From Acinetobacter higginsii (GTDB lineage: Bacteria > Pseudomonadota > Gammaproteobacteria > Pseudomonadales > Moraxellaceae): DNA of 64,000 bases. The notes beneath the pieces are model-generated. The model saw nothing but the letters and a program-made list of their open reading frames with translations. It was not told the DNA's origin and made no database searches. This document shows, in pieces, positions 45,888-56,297 of the stretch. The stretch lies in contig NZ_KB850071.1 of the NCBI RefSeq assembly GCF_000369525.1, positions 1 through 64,000 of the forward strand, read 5' to 3'. Each line of letters opens with the position of its first letter. The first letter of the stretch is position 1. A program made the translations under genes and the position numbers.

Positions 45888-47873
45888 ATGACAGCCAATA
45901 CCAATCAGCCAAGTCGTCGTGATATTTTAAAATGGTTCGCGGGTGTTCCGTTTTTACCACTGGGGGCAATGGGCACAGCAGCAGCTTTAACGGGTTGTAA
46001 TGATGACAACGATAATAACGTTGTTACACCACCAGCAAAACTGGTTAAATTTAAAAATGCCAAATTTACGCCAATGGCGGCACCCACCACCACGGCAGAA
46101 ATGGCAATAACTTCTGTTAAATCAAGTTTAACAGTGACTTGGGAAGACAATACCAGCACTGAATATAAATTAGGTTATCAAGAATTTTTCCGCACAGGTA
46201 TGGAAGTTGACAATCTCAACGGCGGCAAAATTATCGCAGGTAGCTATTACGACATTAATAACAAAGCGATCAGAGATACATCTGTTGCAGGTCAAGAACG
46301 TCAATTCTTCTCTGACTGTCCAGATGGCTCTTCAATGATTCATCTCAAAGATGCAAAAGTTGACGGTGTCAACAACCCTGTCTTCCATGTGGTTCAGTTC
46401 GAATACACCACACAAAACTTAGCCAAACAAAGTATGTATGGTCAGTTACCCTCTCCTATTGCCGTACTCACTTTAGACCAAGATCAAAAAACCGGACATC
46501 TTGCATTGAAAAAATACTTCAATGTCGACATGTCTAAAGTTCATGGCCTATGGATTACTTGTGGTGCCAGTCTTTCTCCTTGGAATACACACCTTTCAAG
46601 TGAAGAATATGAACCAGATGCTTTTGATCAAATCGGTAGTACCTTAGCCACATTAAGAGCCTACAGTAAAAATCTATATGGCAATGAAAATACAGCCAAT
46701 GCCTATAACTATGGTCATTTACCAGAAATCATTCTGGATGGTAAAGGTCGTGGAACTGCAGTTAAGCACTACTGTTTAGGCCGTATTTCACATGAGCTAA
46801 TTCAAGTCATGCCAGACAACCGTACCGTGATCATGGGTGATGACTATACCAACGGCGGCTTCTTTATGTTTGTTGCAGATAAGGAAAAAGATTTATCTGC
46901 AGGAACGCTATATGTTGCAAAGTACACTGCTGAGCTGAATGAAACCTCTACAGCGCCAATTAAATGGATCAAACTGGGTCATACCGACAGTAAAACCATT
47001 GAAGACTTGGTCAATGTTCGCGGCATTAAAGCTGAAAACATTATGGAGAGCTTAACCACGGCACCTGCAGACTTAACGGGTTATACGCAGATTGTATTGG
47101 ATAAGAAAACACTCTGGATCAAGTTAAAAGAAGCCAATAATGGTTTCAGCAAAGCAGAAATCGAATTAGCTGCTGCCTTCCTCGAAACGCACCGTTATGC
47201 AGCCCTCAAAGGCGGTAGTATGGCATTCACCAAGATGGAAGGAACTACCGTTAATATTAAGGATAAGGTTGCTTATTCTGCACTTGCCAATATTCAAGAC
47301 TCGATGATCGAAGGTAAATCAGGTTGGGTTGCTGCACACAATGTTAAATTCAAGAGCACATTGAAAGCTGGTGGTGTACTTGCGCATGACTTGAAAGGCA
47401 GTCAAGTTGACCACTTAAACAATGTAATCAATAGTGAGTGGACGCCTTACCAAAGCCATATGGTTCTTATGGGCAAAGATATTCCAGCAGACAACTTGGG
47501 CAATACGGCTGATCCAAATAACATTGCCAGCCCAGACAACTTAAAATTCTCTGAAACTTTACGTACTTTGTTCATTGGTGAAGATAGTGGTAACCATACC
47601 AATAACTTCCTTTGGGCTTATAACGTTGAGACCAAGTCTTTAGACCGAATTCTGTCTACACCAGCAGGTGCAGAGTCGACTGGTCTACATGCAGTTGATT
47701 CGGTCAATGGCTGGACCTATATCATGAGCAACTTCCAACATGCGGGTGATAGCTCAAGCCTTCCTGCTGAATTAAAAGCAAAAGTATTAGCCAACTACAA
47801 TGGTGGTTATAGTGCAAGTGTCGGCTATATCACCGCTGATCCAGTTGCACCATCAATTGAGAAAAAAGCTTAA
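45888..47873 (+). CDS. phoX: PhoX-family alkaline phosphatase, Tat lipoprotein
   Basis: 661 aa. Calcium-dependent PhoX phosphatases release phosphate from organic esters outside the cytoplasm. The Tat signal SRRDILKWF (from residue 9) is followed by a lipobox LTGC (Cys37), so it should be exported folded and lipid-anchored. The following ten-residue linker is Asn/Asp-rich. Body motifs include WGASLSPWNTHLSSEEYEPD-like (here CGASLSPWNTHLSSEEYEPD) and GEDSGNHTNNFLW, typical of PhoX metal sites. The frame opens earlier (45789), but that part is not protein-like and overlaps the Pho box; the ATG at 45888 is used. Directly downstream of tatABC. Confidence 0.9.
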   Translation: MTANTNQPSRRDILKWFAGVPFLPLGAMGTAAALTGCNDDNDNNVVTPPAKLVKFKNAKFTPMAAPTTTAEMAITSVKSSLTVTWEDNTSTEYKLGYQEFFRTGMEVDNLNGGKIIAGSYYDINNKAIRDTSVAGQERQFFSDCPDGSSMIHLKDAKVDGVNNPVFHVVQFEYTTQNLAKQSMYGQLPSPIAVLTLDQDQKTGHLALKKYFNVDMSKVHGLWITCGASLSPWNTHLSSEEYEPDAFDQIGSTLATLRAYSKNLYGNENTANAYNYGHLPEIILDGKGRGTAVKHYCLGRISHELIQVMPDNRTVIMGDDYTNGGFFMFVADKEKDLSAGTLYVAKYTAELNETSTAPIKWIKLGHTDSKTIEDLVNVRGIKAENIMESLTTAPADLTGYTQIVLDKKTLWIKLKEANNGFSKAEIELAAAFLETHRYAALKGGSMAFTKMEGTTVNIKDKVAYSALANIQDSMIEGKSGWVAAHNVKFKSTLKAGGVLAHDLKGSQVDHLNNVINSEWTPYQSHMVLMGKDIPADNLGNTADPNNIASPDNLKFSETLRTLFIGEDSGNHTNNFLWAYNVETKSLDRILSTPAGAESTGLHAVDSVNGWTYIMSNFQHAGDSSSLPAELKAKVLANYNGGYSASVGYITADPVAPSIEKKA

Positions 47874-47887
47874 ATCTCAGCGCTATT

Positions 47888-47921
47888 AAAAAAACAAATG
47901 CCGACATCATGTCGGCATTTG
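47888..47921. terminator. Hairpin after phoX
   Basis: Perfect 12-bp stem CAAATGCCGACA / TGTCGGCATTTG, loop of three. The T-run is on the minus-strand reading; on the plus strand the tail is weak, but its place just past phoX suggests it ends that gene. Confidence 0.7.
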
Positions 47922-48049
47922 CTTGTCTAAATCAATCACAATCCAACCATTCAGCTAGTGCTCGTGCTTATATAAAATAATAGAAAAGTGGGATCATTTT
48001 ATTCAAAGATTGAAATGGCAGCGGCCACAGAGCAGATCTATTTCTCTGA

Positions 48050-48078
48050 TAAAAAAGCCCCTTTAAATAAGGAGCTCA
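48050..48078 (-). terminator. Terminator of the His-rich protein gene
   Basis: Read on the minus strand: stem AGCTCCTT / AAGGGGCT (one wobble) followed by six T, about 25 bases past the stop. Confidence 0.7.
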
Positions 48079-48102
48079 ATTCAGCCAATCCAGCTTTAGC
48101 AA

Positions 48103-48753
48103 TTAATCACCAAAGTCTGAATAATCTTTGCTGGTAAATTTACTGTAGCTTTTCCAAGGTTCTGCAATATTGACCTGTTGGATATTGGCTTTCAGAATGT
48201 CATAGCGCAAACCATCTAGACTGCGCACTTCAACCCGTTTGGCAATGTTATTGCGATTATCCCATTCAATATTCATTTTATTTTTCTTATTCTGGCTTTC
48301 ATACCAAGTGCTGTTGCTGTCTTTTTTCTTGACGGTCATTCCCTTTAGACTTTTAGGGTCAATCAAAAAATAGACACAGTTCCAACAGTTGCTGAGTCCT
48401 AACATATCGACATCCGCATCTTGCAAATGGACGACAGTTTTATCTTCCATCAGCACCAAATTGAGTTTGGGTTGTTTTTTCTGATCAATAAAATAATGCT
48501 GGGCTGCTTCAGCTAAATCTAAATGTTTATGCCCACCCTTTTCATGTCCATGTTGGTGATGTTTAGGCAGTACGCGTTCAATCCAAATATTTTGAGTATT
48601 ACGATACATGCGTTCCTGAAACACACTGGTACGTGTCACTCCATCATTGCCAATGGTTTGGGTCTCACGGGTAATATTGGCACTTAATATTGGGGCTGCA
48701 TGCAAAGACGTCATTCCCACGCTCAGTAATACCGCACTCATCACTAGACGCAT
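48103..48753 (-). CDS. Secreted His-rich protein with a CxxC motif, unknown
   Basis: 216 aa, Sec signal peptide to about residue 19 (SLHA). The mature part has a His cluster (HHQHGHEKGGHKH, 65-77) and a CWNC motif (Cys123, Cys126), both possible metal ligands; the remainder reads as a beta-rich envelope protein with a Lys-rich C-terminal half. I do not recognise a family. AGGAA sits 6 bases before the ATG. It lies downstream of two alkaline phosphatase genes on the same strand, but a strong terminator separates them, so it may have its own promoter. A link to phosphatase metal supply is possible but unproven. Confidence 0.65.
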   Translation of the reverse strand: MRLVMSAVLLSVGMTSLHAAPILSANITRETQTIGNDGVTRTSVFQERMYRNTQNIWIERVLPKHHQHGHEKGGHKHLDLAEAAQHYFIDQKKQPKLNLVLMEDKTVVHLQDADVDMLGLSNCWNCVYFLIDPKSLKGMTVKKKDSNSTWYESQNKKNKMNIEWDNRNNIAKRVEVRSLDGLRYDILKANIQQVNIAEPWKSYSKFTSKDYSDFGD

Positions 48754-48765
48754 GTTATTTCCTAC

Positions 48766-48797
48766 ATAAAAAAACCTCAGTCATAGTGACTGAGGTT
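48766..48797 (-). terminator. Terminator of the alkaline phosphatase operon
   Basis: Stem AACCTCAGTCA / TGACTGAGGTT with a three-base loop; read on the minus strand, six or more T follow. Confidence 0.88.
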
Positions 48798-48831
48798 GTT
48801 TGCAATATGATGAAAATCTTCAATAAAGTGT

Positions 48832-50370
48832 TTATTTAAAACCAAAGGCTTCTTTTAACTTGCTGAATACCCATGCATTTTCACGTGTACCTTTAAATAC
48901 TTGTGAACCCGCGCCTTCTGCAAATAACAGTACATCACCACCCCCATGGGTTTCGGAACCAGGATTGCCGAGTTTTACACCAACTTCTTGCAAGTAATCA
49001 TCTGCAGCTGCGTCATTGTCAGTAATGTCGATGCGCGATGTTGGACGCGGGCCACCACCATTACCAAATACCAAGGTGGTTGAGGTTTTACCATTGACAT
49101 CCAGATTCGGTGCATGCTTCTTGCCGTCAGCCAATACACGCGTACGGGCGTCTGTTGCTTTAGCTTCTTGATAGCTATAGCTCAAACCCAAAATACCCGG
49201 GTTGGTAGTCGTCGTTTTTCCAGTACGCGCGGTATAGCCATTAAAGGTCATGGTATGGTCGTGGTCGGCAGTAACAACGATTAAAGTATTCTTTAACTCA
49301 GGATCGGTTTTCTTGATTTTATCCAATGCCGTCTTAATCGCATTATCAAAAGCAATAGTGTCTTGCAATGCGCGTTTGGCATTGGTGCCGTGTAAAGCAT
49401 GGTCAATACGTCCACCTTCCACCATCAAGAAAAAGCCTTTGCCCGCAGTATCTTGTGCTTGTAGCAGGTCAATTGATTTCGCAGTCATTTCCGCCAAACT
49501 AGGTTGGTTTGGCGCTGTTCTCGCGCGATCCAAATCATATTCCAGATGTGAAGTGGCAGAGTAAAGACCGATGTATTTTTTATTCAATGGTGCTGCATCC
49601 ATCTCTGCTTTGGTCGCACCAACCGTGTAGTTTTTGGCTTTTAATTCATTCAGTAGGTTACGCCCATCAATACGCCCCTTCTTATTATCCGCCGCATTAT
49701 AAGGGGTGAAATGATTGCGCCCGCCACCCATCAATACATCAACGCCATCTAACAGTTTAGTGTTATAACCTACTCCGCCAGGAATGATCTGACGTGCAAT
49801 CTCAAACTGTGCATTACGATTACACACATGGGCAAAGGTTGCTGCAGGCGTTGCATGGGTCAATTCTGTGGTGGTAATCGCACCCACTTTTTTACCATTG
49901 GCTTTGGCCAATTCTAGAATTGTTTCTGCAGGGCTGCCCGCAGCCACACTCGAACCTGGGGTTGGACAATTATTGATGGCATTAGATACTTTAGTACCAT
50001 CTGGTGCTGTACCCGCACTTGGTTCAACCGCGATCGTCCCAGGTGTCATCCCAATCACTTCATTACGGGTTTTCTTACCCGTCATATAAGCCGCCATTGA
50101 TGGTGCGCTATCGGTGGTTTGACCATCTTCTGAATAGGTCTTGATGCGTACAGTACGACGCAAGGTGTCCATGGTTAATTTGCCAGATTCACCATAGCCA
50201 TAAATACGGCTTGCGGTCACTGTGGTTGGGCCCATGCCATCACCCAAGAAAAAAATGATATTCTTGGCTTCGCCCGCAGCTTGTGCACCAGTGCTTGCAG
50301 CAACTAATGCAACAGTTAAAGCAGATGCTTTCATACCAAACTGACCTAATTTAAATTGTTTTAACATCAT
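48832..50370 (-). CDS. Alkaline phosphatase (PhoA superfamily), periplasmic
   Basis: 512 aa. Sec signal peptide ending about residue 31 (GAQA). Active-site parts: metal ligand in FFLGDGMG, nucleophile Ser in TDSAPSMAAYMTG, ligands in VEGGRIDHALHG and VTADHDHTM, and a late His in ETHGGGDV. It releases phosphate from monoesters. It shares most of its length with the gene just upstream (17 bases apart), a tandem duplication. Two adjacent ATG starts follow GGAGAA. Likely under the Pho box at 52041. Confidence 0.92.
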   Translation of the reverse strand: MMLKQFKLGQFGMKASALTVALVAASTGAQAAGEAKNIIFFLGDGMGPTTVTASRIYGYGESGKLTMDTLRRTVRIKTYSEDGQTTDSAPSMAAYMTGKKTRNEVIGMTPGTIAVEPSAGTAPDGTKVSNAINNCPTPGSSVAAGSPAETILELAKANGKKVGAITTTELTHATPAATFAHVCNRNAQFEIARQIIPGGVGYNTKLLDGVDVLMGGGRNHFTPYNAADNKKGRIDGRNLLNELKAKNYTVGATKAEMDAAPLNKKYIGLYSATSHLEYDLDRARTAPNQPSLAEMTAKSIDLLQAQDTAGKGFFLMVEGGRIDHALHGTNAKRALQDTIAFDNAIKTALDKIKKTDPELKNTLIVVTADHDHTMTFNGYTARTGKTTTTNPGILGLSYSYQEAKATDARTRVLADGKKHAPNLDVNGKTSTTLVFGNGGGPRPTSRIDITDNDAAADDYLQEVGVKLGNPGSETHGGGDVLLFAEGAGSQVFKGTRENAWVFSKLKEAFGFK

Positions 50371-50387
50371 CGTTCTCCAGTCTGTTG

Positions 50388-51980
50388 TTATTTATCTAGG
50401 CCAATGGCTTTGCGAACTAAGTTAAAGACTTCGATATTTTCGAGGCTGCCGTGGAAGTTATCTGACCCCACACCAATTGCACCCAGAAATACATCGGTAC
50501 CACCATGGGTTTCACTATCCGCAAAACCAGTTTGCACCACAGCTTCTTGCTGGAAGTCATCGGAAGCGGTACCTGTACACCAACCTTCTTTATCAATATC
50601 CGTACCACGACTATCGGTAAATTTACCCGCTGGACCTACGGCTGGATTACAGCTGTCGTTATCGGTCAATACCCCACGCGCTTCGATACGGTCATTGTCT
50701 AAACGCTTTTTACCTGTACCAAAACCGATAATTGGATATGGGTTGCCATTCACATCAGTTGAGAAACCTGCCTTGTTATAGTTTTTGACTAAACCGAGCA
50801 CACTGGTCTCTGCCCCTTTCACATATTTACCTGTACGTTTTGCATAGCCATTCAAGACCATGGTGTGATCATGGTCAGCGGTGACCACGATCAAGGTATT
50901 TTTGAGCTCAGGATCGGTTTTTTTAACTTTATCAATTGCAGCTTTAATCGCATTATCAAAAGCAACCGTATCTTGTAAGGCACGCTTGGCATTGGTGTCA
51001 TGCAGGGCATGGTCAATACGGCCCCCCTCAACCATCAAGAAGAAGCTTTTGTTTTTTGCTTGTAAGACATCAATCGCCTTGGTGGTCATATCGGCAAGAC
51101 TTGGCTCATCAATTTTCTTATTGGTACGATCCAAGTCATAGTTCATATGGCTGGCATTGAATAAGCCCAATAATTTCTTGGTTTTGCTTGGATCAATTTT
51201 GGTTAAATCACTTCCGCTTGAAACAAAGCTATAGCCCTGATCTTGCATTTCTTTGACCAGATCACGACCATCCGCCCGTTTACCACCCGATACCGTCGTT
51301 GGTTTAAACTGGCGCAAGCCACCACCCAAGACCACATCCACACCATCGTTTAATTTAGTGTTATACGCACCCCATCCTGTTCCCTTACCTGCTGGAACCA
51401 ATTGTGCTGCAATATCGTTCTCAGCATCACGATGGCACACATGCGCATAGGTCGTAGCAGGTGTTGCATGGGTAATACGGGTTGTGGTGACAAGCCCAGT
51501 GCCCATGCCTTGCGCTTTAGCAAGTTCAAGCAATGTTTCTGCGGGTTTCTTGCCTTTATTGGCTGCAACATCGTCACAGGTACTGGTACCATCTGCTTTC
51601 GGTGGGGATGCGATGGTACCTGACTGCATGGAAATGACTTCATTGTTCATTTTCACGCCGGTCATATACGCTGCCATAGATGGCGCACTGTCTGTCACTT
51701 GACCATCTTCTGAAAAGGTACGCACAAATGCAGTTTCTGGCAGCGTATCAATGGTCAAATCACCATCCTCGCCAACAGAGTAAATACGCGATGCAGTTAA
51801 GGTGGTAATCCCCATACCATCGCCCAAGAAGAAAATTACATTTTTTGCGGTTGGTGTTTTTGGTACTTCTGTTTCGTCATTATTATCACTATTGTTACAA
51901 GCAGTCATTCCAGCTGACAAAACTGCCATTAAACTGACCGCCAATAGCTTTTTGGAAAAGCCCGTCTTTGATAAGAACAT
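50388..51980 (-). CDS. Alkaline phosphatase (PhoA superfamily), lipoprotein
   Basis: 530 aa paralogue of the next gene downstream. The N-terminal signal ends in MTAC (Cys28) followed by an Asn/Asp-rich linker, so it is probably lipid-anchored while its partner is soluble. The same catalytic parts are seen: FFLGDGMG, TDSAPSMAAYMTG, VEGGRIDHALHD, TADHDHTM, ETHGGTDV. It is first in the two-gene unit, behind a Pho box. An extra loop near residue 400-470 (VNGNPYPIIGFG and NDSCNPAVG) distinguishes it from the partner. Confidence 0.92.
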   Translation of the reverse strand: MFLSKTGFSKKLLAVSLMAVLSAGMTACNNSDNNDETEVPKTPTAKNVIFFLGDGMGITTLTASRIYSVGEDGDLTIDTLPETAFVRTFSEDGQVTDSAPSMAAYMTGVKMNNEVISMQSGTIASPPKADGTSTCDDVAANKGKKPAETLLELAKAQGMGTGLVTTTRITHATPATTYAHVCHRDAENDIAAQLVPAGKGTGWGAYNTKLNDGVDVVLGGGLRQFKPTTVSGGKRADGRDLVKEMQDQGYSFVSSGSDLTKIDPSKTKKLLGLFNASHMNYDLDRTNKKIDEPSLADMTTKAIDVLQAKNKSFFLMVEGGRIDHALHDTNAKRALQDTVAFDNAIKAAIDKVKKTDPELKNTLIVVTADHDHTMVLNGYAKRTGKYVKGAETSVLGLVKNYNKAGFSTDVNGNPYPIIGFGTGKKRLDNDRIEARGVLTDNDSCNPAVGPAGKFTDSRGTDIDKEGWCTGTASDDFQQEAVVQTGFADSETHGGTDVFLGAIGVGSDNFHGSLENIEVFNLVRKAIGLDK

Positions 51981-52040
51981 AGAATATCCCCAGATGTATT
52001 GTTTGGACGTAACTTGATTGACTAGACCATAACAATGCTG

Positions 52041-52070
52041 GGTGACCCTTTTATGTCACCTTGATGACAG
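52041..52070 (-). promoter_or_regulatory. Pho box upstream of the alkaline phosphatase pair
   Basis: On the minus strand the units CTGTCAT, GTGACAT and GGGTCAC begin 11 bases apart (plus-strand positions 52064-52070, 52053-52059, 52042-52048). The first is a perfect unit, the others are degenerate. It lies about 60 bases before the first phosphatase start, the same distance as the phoX box. Confidence 0.75.
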
Positions 52071-52122
52071 TATTATTTCATCTTGTTGTTTTATATGGAT
52101 AATTATGTTATAACATACCAAC

Positions 52123-52905
52123 TCAAAGATTCAAATTGACGTGTAGATCAATCACCTGTCCCTGCCGTTCTCCCTGTTGAGATTTCTCTAGCCATTGCCA
52201 TTCGGCGTCCGTCAATCTTAAAAAATTAGAGCATCGTGTCCCATAAATTGGACTTTGAATAAAGGTGGACGACAATAAGGCCTCCATCTCTGGATTAATT
52301 CCCGTATCGGGTAACAGATTGGCGATGACTTTACGCTCATCTTCCAAAATATCCCAAGCGGCGGCATCGATTGCTGATTCTGCAATTTGTGGTTGCTGCA
52401 ACATCGGTAAAAATTCTTGAGTAAAGCGTTTACGCAAATGTCTGGTTTTTTCCCAATCTTCTGACATGAGTCCATTTGAGACCACATAAACGCCATTGGC
52501 AAGCACTTGTGGGGCTTCACCTCGGTTACTCATATAAACGGCTTGCTTAGTATCTCCAACAAACAAATTAAAGCCCGCATAATCCTGTTGCTGTTGTTCC
52601 AATTGCCGAGCAAAACGAATCGGGGCTAAATCACTTTCCAAAAAAGATTGAATCAAATGCCCACGAGAAGTCGTATAACTTTTTTGATCGCGGCCATTAC
52701 GGAAATTGGTGACAATCGCCCATCGACCTGATGCTGTCACGCCCATCCAGGTCCCGCCAGACTGTAAGTCCTGTCCTGCCACAATGCTGCTGTTTTGCCA
52801 TGCATGCAAGGCAGCACTGGGCCGATGATAAAACTCATCCCGATTTGAAATTAAACACAGCGGCATTTCATCCAACACCTGCCATGCAAAAGCGACAATA
52901 CACAT
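52123..52905 (-). CDS. NRDE/TANGO2-family protein
   Basis: 260 aa. The true start MCIVAFAW exposes Cys2, the likely N-terminal nucleophile of the Ntn fold, followed by the name-giving NRDE motif in SNRDEFYHRP. The start is supported by AAAGGA just before the ATG at 52905; the frame opens 19 codons further out. TANGO2 relatives have been linked to heme and lipid handling in other organisms; the bacterial role is unclear. Confidence 0.88.
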   Translation of the reverse strand: MCIVAFAWQVLDEMPLCLISNRDEFYHRPSAALHAWQNSSIVAGQDLQSGGTWMGVTASGRWAIVTNFRNGRDQKSYTTSRGHLIQSFLESDLAPIRFARQLEQQQQDYAGFNLFVGDTKQAVYMSNRGEAPQVLANGVYVVSNGLMSEDWEKTRHLRKRFTQEFLPMLQQPQIAESAIDAAAWDILEDERKVIANLLPDTGINPEMEALLSSTFIQSPIYGTRCSNFLRLTDAEWQWLEKSQQGERQGQVIDLHVNLNL

Positions 52906-53015
52906 AAGTCCTTTTTCTCCCACGTTTTGGGACATTGATCTTTCACATTGAATGTACAACATTTTTCACATCATTCCGCTACAATCTGCTCAAAATATAA
53001 AATTGAGGAGCAGCG

Positions 53016-53828
53016 ATGCTGACCTATCCAAATATTGATCCAGTTGCGCTGAGCTTAGGACCAGTCAAAGTGCACTGGTACGGGCTGATGTATCTTCTGG
53101 CTTTTCTATGCGCATGGGGTTTAGCATCGTATCGCGCTAAACAACATGATGGCTGGACAGGTGACATGGTGTCAGATCTGGTCTTCTACGGCGCGTTGGG
53201 TGTTGTGCTCGGTGGCCGTGTCGGCTATGTGTTGTTCTACGAATTTGGTAAATTTTTAGAAAATCCATTGTGGTTATTCCAAGTCTGGACTGGAGGCATG
53301 AGCTTCCACGGCGGCTTCCTCGGTGTGATGATTGCGATGCTGTTTTGGTGTAAAAAATACCAAAAAACATGGTTCCAGACCTTGGACTTTATTGCACCCT
53401 GCGTACCAACAGGCTTAATGTTTGGCCGCTTTGGTAACTTTATTGGCGGTGAACTATATGGCCGCCCAGTACAAGACCCAAGCTATCCATTTGGAATGAT
53501 TTTCCCAACAGATCCACTCGGTTTGGTGCGCCATCCCTCACAAATCTATCAAGCCCTCTGTGAAGGTTTGATCCTCTTTATCGTATTGTGGTGGTTTAGC
53601 TCTAAACCTCGTCCGCGTATGGCCGTTTCAGCTCTATTCCTTGTCGGCTATGGTATTGCTCGCTTCTTTATGGAATTCTTCCGCGAACCCGATGCAGACC
53701 AAGGCTACATTTTATTTGGCTGGATGACCAAAGGCCAGATTCTCAGCTTCCCAATGATTATTATTGGTCTGTGGATGATTTGGTACGCTTACCGTAAAAA
53801 CATCTATGACTGGCAGTTAAAGAAATAA
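53016..53828 (+). CDS. lgt: Prolipoprotein diacylglyceryl transferase Lgt
   Basis: 270 aa inner-membrane enzyme, seven hydrophobic segments. Moves diacylglyceryl from phosphatidylglycerol to the lipobox Cys, the first step of lipoprotein maturation. The Lgt signature [17 protein letters not shown] lies at about 141-157, with the essential HGGFLG in SFHGGFLGV and conserved RHPSQIYQ. Several lipoproteins in this window would be its clients. Ribosome site GAGGAG precedes the ATG. Confidence 0.95.
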   Translation: MLTYPNIDPVALSLGPVKVHWYGLMYLLAFLCAWGLASYRAKQHDGWTGDMVSDLVFYGALGVVLGGRVGYVLFYEFGKFLENPLWLFQVWTGGMSFHGGFLGVMIAMLFWCKKYQKTWFQTLDFIAPCVPTGLMFGRFGNFIGGELYGRPVQDPSYPFGMIFPTDPLGLVRHPSQIYQALCEGLILFIVLWWFSSKPRPRMAVSALFLVGYGIARFFMEFFREPDADQGYILFGWMTKGQILSFPMIIIGLWMIWYAYRKNIYDWQLKK

Positions 53829-53831
53829 TAA

Positions 53832-53858
53832 AAATGGGAGCGAATGCTCCCTTTTTTA
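53832..53858 (+). terminator. lgt terminator
   Basis: Stem ATGGGAGC / GCTCCCTT-like around a short loop, then six T. Confidence 0.85.
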
Positions 53859-53933
53859 GGCCAATAATTTAAGCTATTTATCAATCTTTCAAAAACAGCG
53901 TATATTGATTCTATTCCTTTCAGGAGAGAGTCG

Positions 53934-55003
<1,070 letters not shown>

Positions 55004-55017
55004 CTAGGATAGAACCC

Positions 55018-56268
55018 ATGATCTTAAATCGTTATCTAAAAAAACTGCCTTTTTTAGAGGAAACATGGTTTCAATTTATTGTATTTGTGTTACGACGTTT
55101 TGAAGCCGATCGCTGTCGGGAACAAGCAGGAGGTTTAACCTATACCACCCTGTTTGCAGTCGTGCCGATGCTGACGGTTTTTTTAGTGATTATCTCCTCG
55201 ATTAAAGCACTTGAACCTGCCAGACAACAACTACAACAGCTGATCTATAGTAACTTTCTACCGAAAAGTACCATTGCCATTGATAAGGCATTAAGTGCTT
55301 TTACTGAGAAATCCAGTAACCTGACCATTATTGGTGTGCTGTTCCTGTTTGTCACCACCGTGCTGATGCTGACCTCGATTGAAAATGTATTTAACCGAAT
55401 TTGGCGGGTTAAGGAGACTCGAACGGGCTTGGTCGGTTTTATGCGTTACTGGACCATTATTTCATTGGGACCGATTGTTTTGGGCAGTGCCTTTGTGCTG
55501 TCTTCGACCGTCGCATCAATCAATGTACTCAGTAATAACTTTGCGGGTTATCAACTCGATGGTGCTTTTATTCTGTGGTTGATTTCATTTTTATTAACCA
55601 TTGTCGGTTTCTTTATTTTATATTGGACCATTCCCAATCGAACTGTGCCTGTTTTTTCTGCCTTCATTGCAGCCTGCTTTAGTGCCACCATCTTCGAAAT
55701 TTTGAAGCGTTTTTTTGGTTGGGTGATGAGTAACTTTACCAGCTATGAAATCGTGTATGGCGCCTTTGCAGCGGTCCCAATTTTCCTGCTGTGGATATAT
55801 TTATCTTGGAACATTATCTTACTCGGGGTCGAAATCAGTTATGCACTCACCGCCTTCCATTCAGGTAAAGAACAAAAGCGTCACCCGATATTAATGATGC
55901 TGGACATTCTGGAATTATTTTATAAAAAACAGCAAATCGGACAAAGTGTCAGCGAAAAAGAGCTGTTAAATATTATTGGTCGTGGTGAACTCGGTCGCTT
56001 ACCGTCTTTTATCTTACAACTAGAAGCCCAAAACCTGATTATGCGTACGGACAAAGACGAATATGTCTTGGTCCGTAATCTGGCTCAGGTGGATTTTTGG
56101 AGTTTCTTCACCGCCCTGCCTTATCCACTACCGTTACGTCCCGATGTTGAGCACATCCATCAGGACGATGAATGGATGGAGCGACTCGGCCCTTCCTTGG
56201 TTGAAAGTAATGATTATTTAGCAGCCAAGCTTTCCATTCCACTGTCCACTCTGTTTGAACAGAAGTAA
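55018..56268 (+). CDS. YihY-family inner-membrane protein (BrkB-like)
   Basis: 416 aa. Six hydrophobic segments in the first ~290 residues with the YihY pattern (GGLTYTTLFAVVPMLTV early; YGAFAAVPIFLLWIYLSWNIILLGVEI in the last helices). A cytoplasmic tail of about 120 residues follows, resembling a winged-helix domain. Once called ribonuclease BN by error; true role unknown. Gene is followed by a terminator. Confidence 0.88.
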   Translation: MILNRYLKKLPFLEETWFQFIVFVLRRFEADRCREQAGGLTYTTLFAVVPMLTVFLVIISSIKALEPARQQLQQLIYSNFLPKSTIAIDKALSAFTEKSSNLTIIGVLFLFVTTVLMLTSIENVFNRIWRVKETRTGLVGFMRYWTIISLGPIVLGSAFVLSSTVASINVLSNNFAGYQLDGAFILWLISFLLTIVGFFILYWTIPNRTVPVFSAFIAACFSATIFEILKRFFGWVMSNFTSYEIVYGAFAAVPIFLLWIYLSWNIILLGVEISYALTAFHSGKEQKRHPILMMLDILELFYKKQQIGQSVSEKELLNIIGRGELGRLPSFILQLEAQNLIMRTDKDEYVLVRNLAQVDFWSFFTALPYPLPLRPDVEHIHQDDEWMERLGPSLVESNDYLAAKLSIPLSTLFEQK

Positions 56269-56269
56269 G

Positions 56270-56297
56270 AAAAAGACCTCTTTCGAGGTCTTTTTTA
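56270..56297. terminator. Bidirectional terminator, yihY / EamA
   Basis: Stem AAAAAGACCTC / GAGGTCTTTTT; touches the stop of the convergent gene. Confidence 0.9.
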
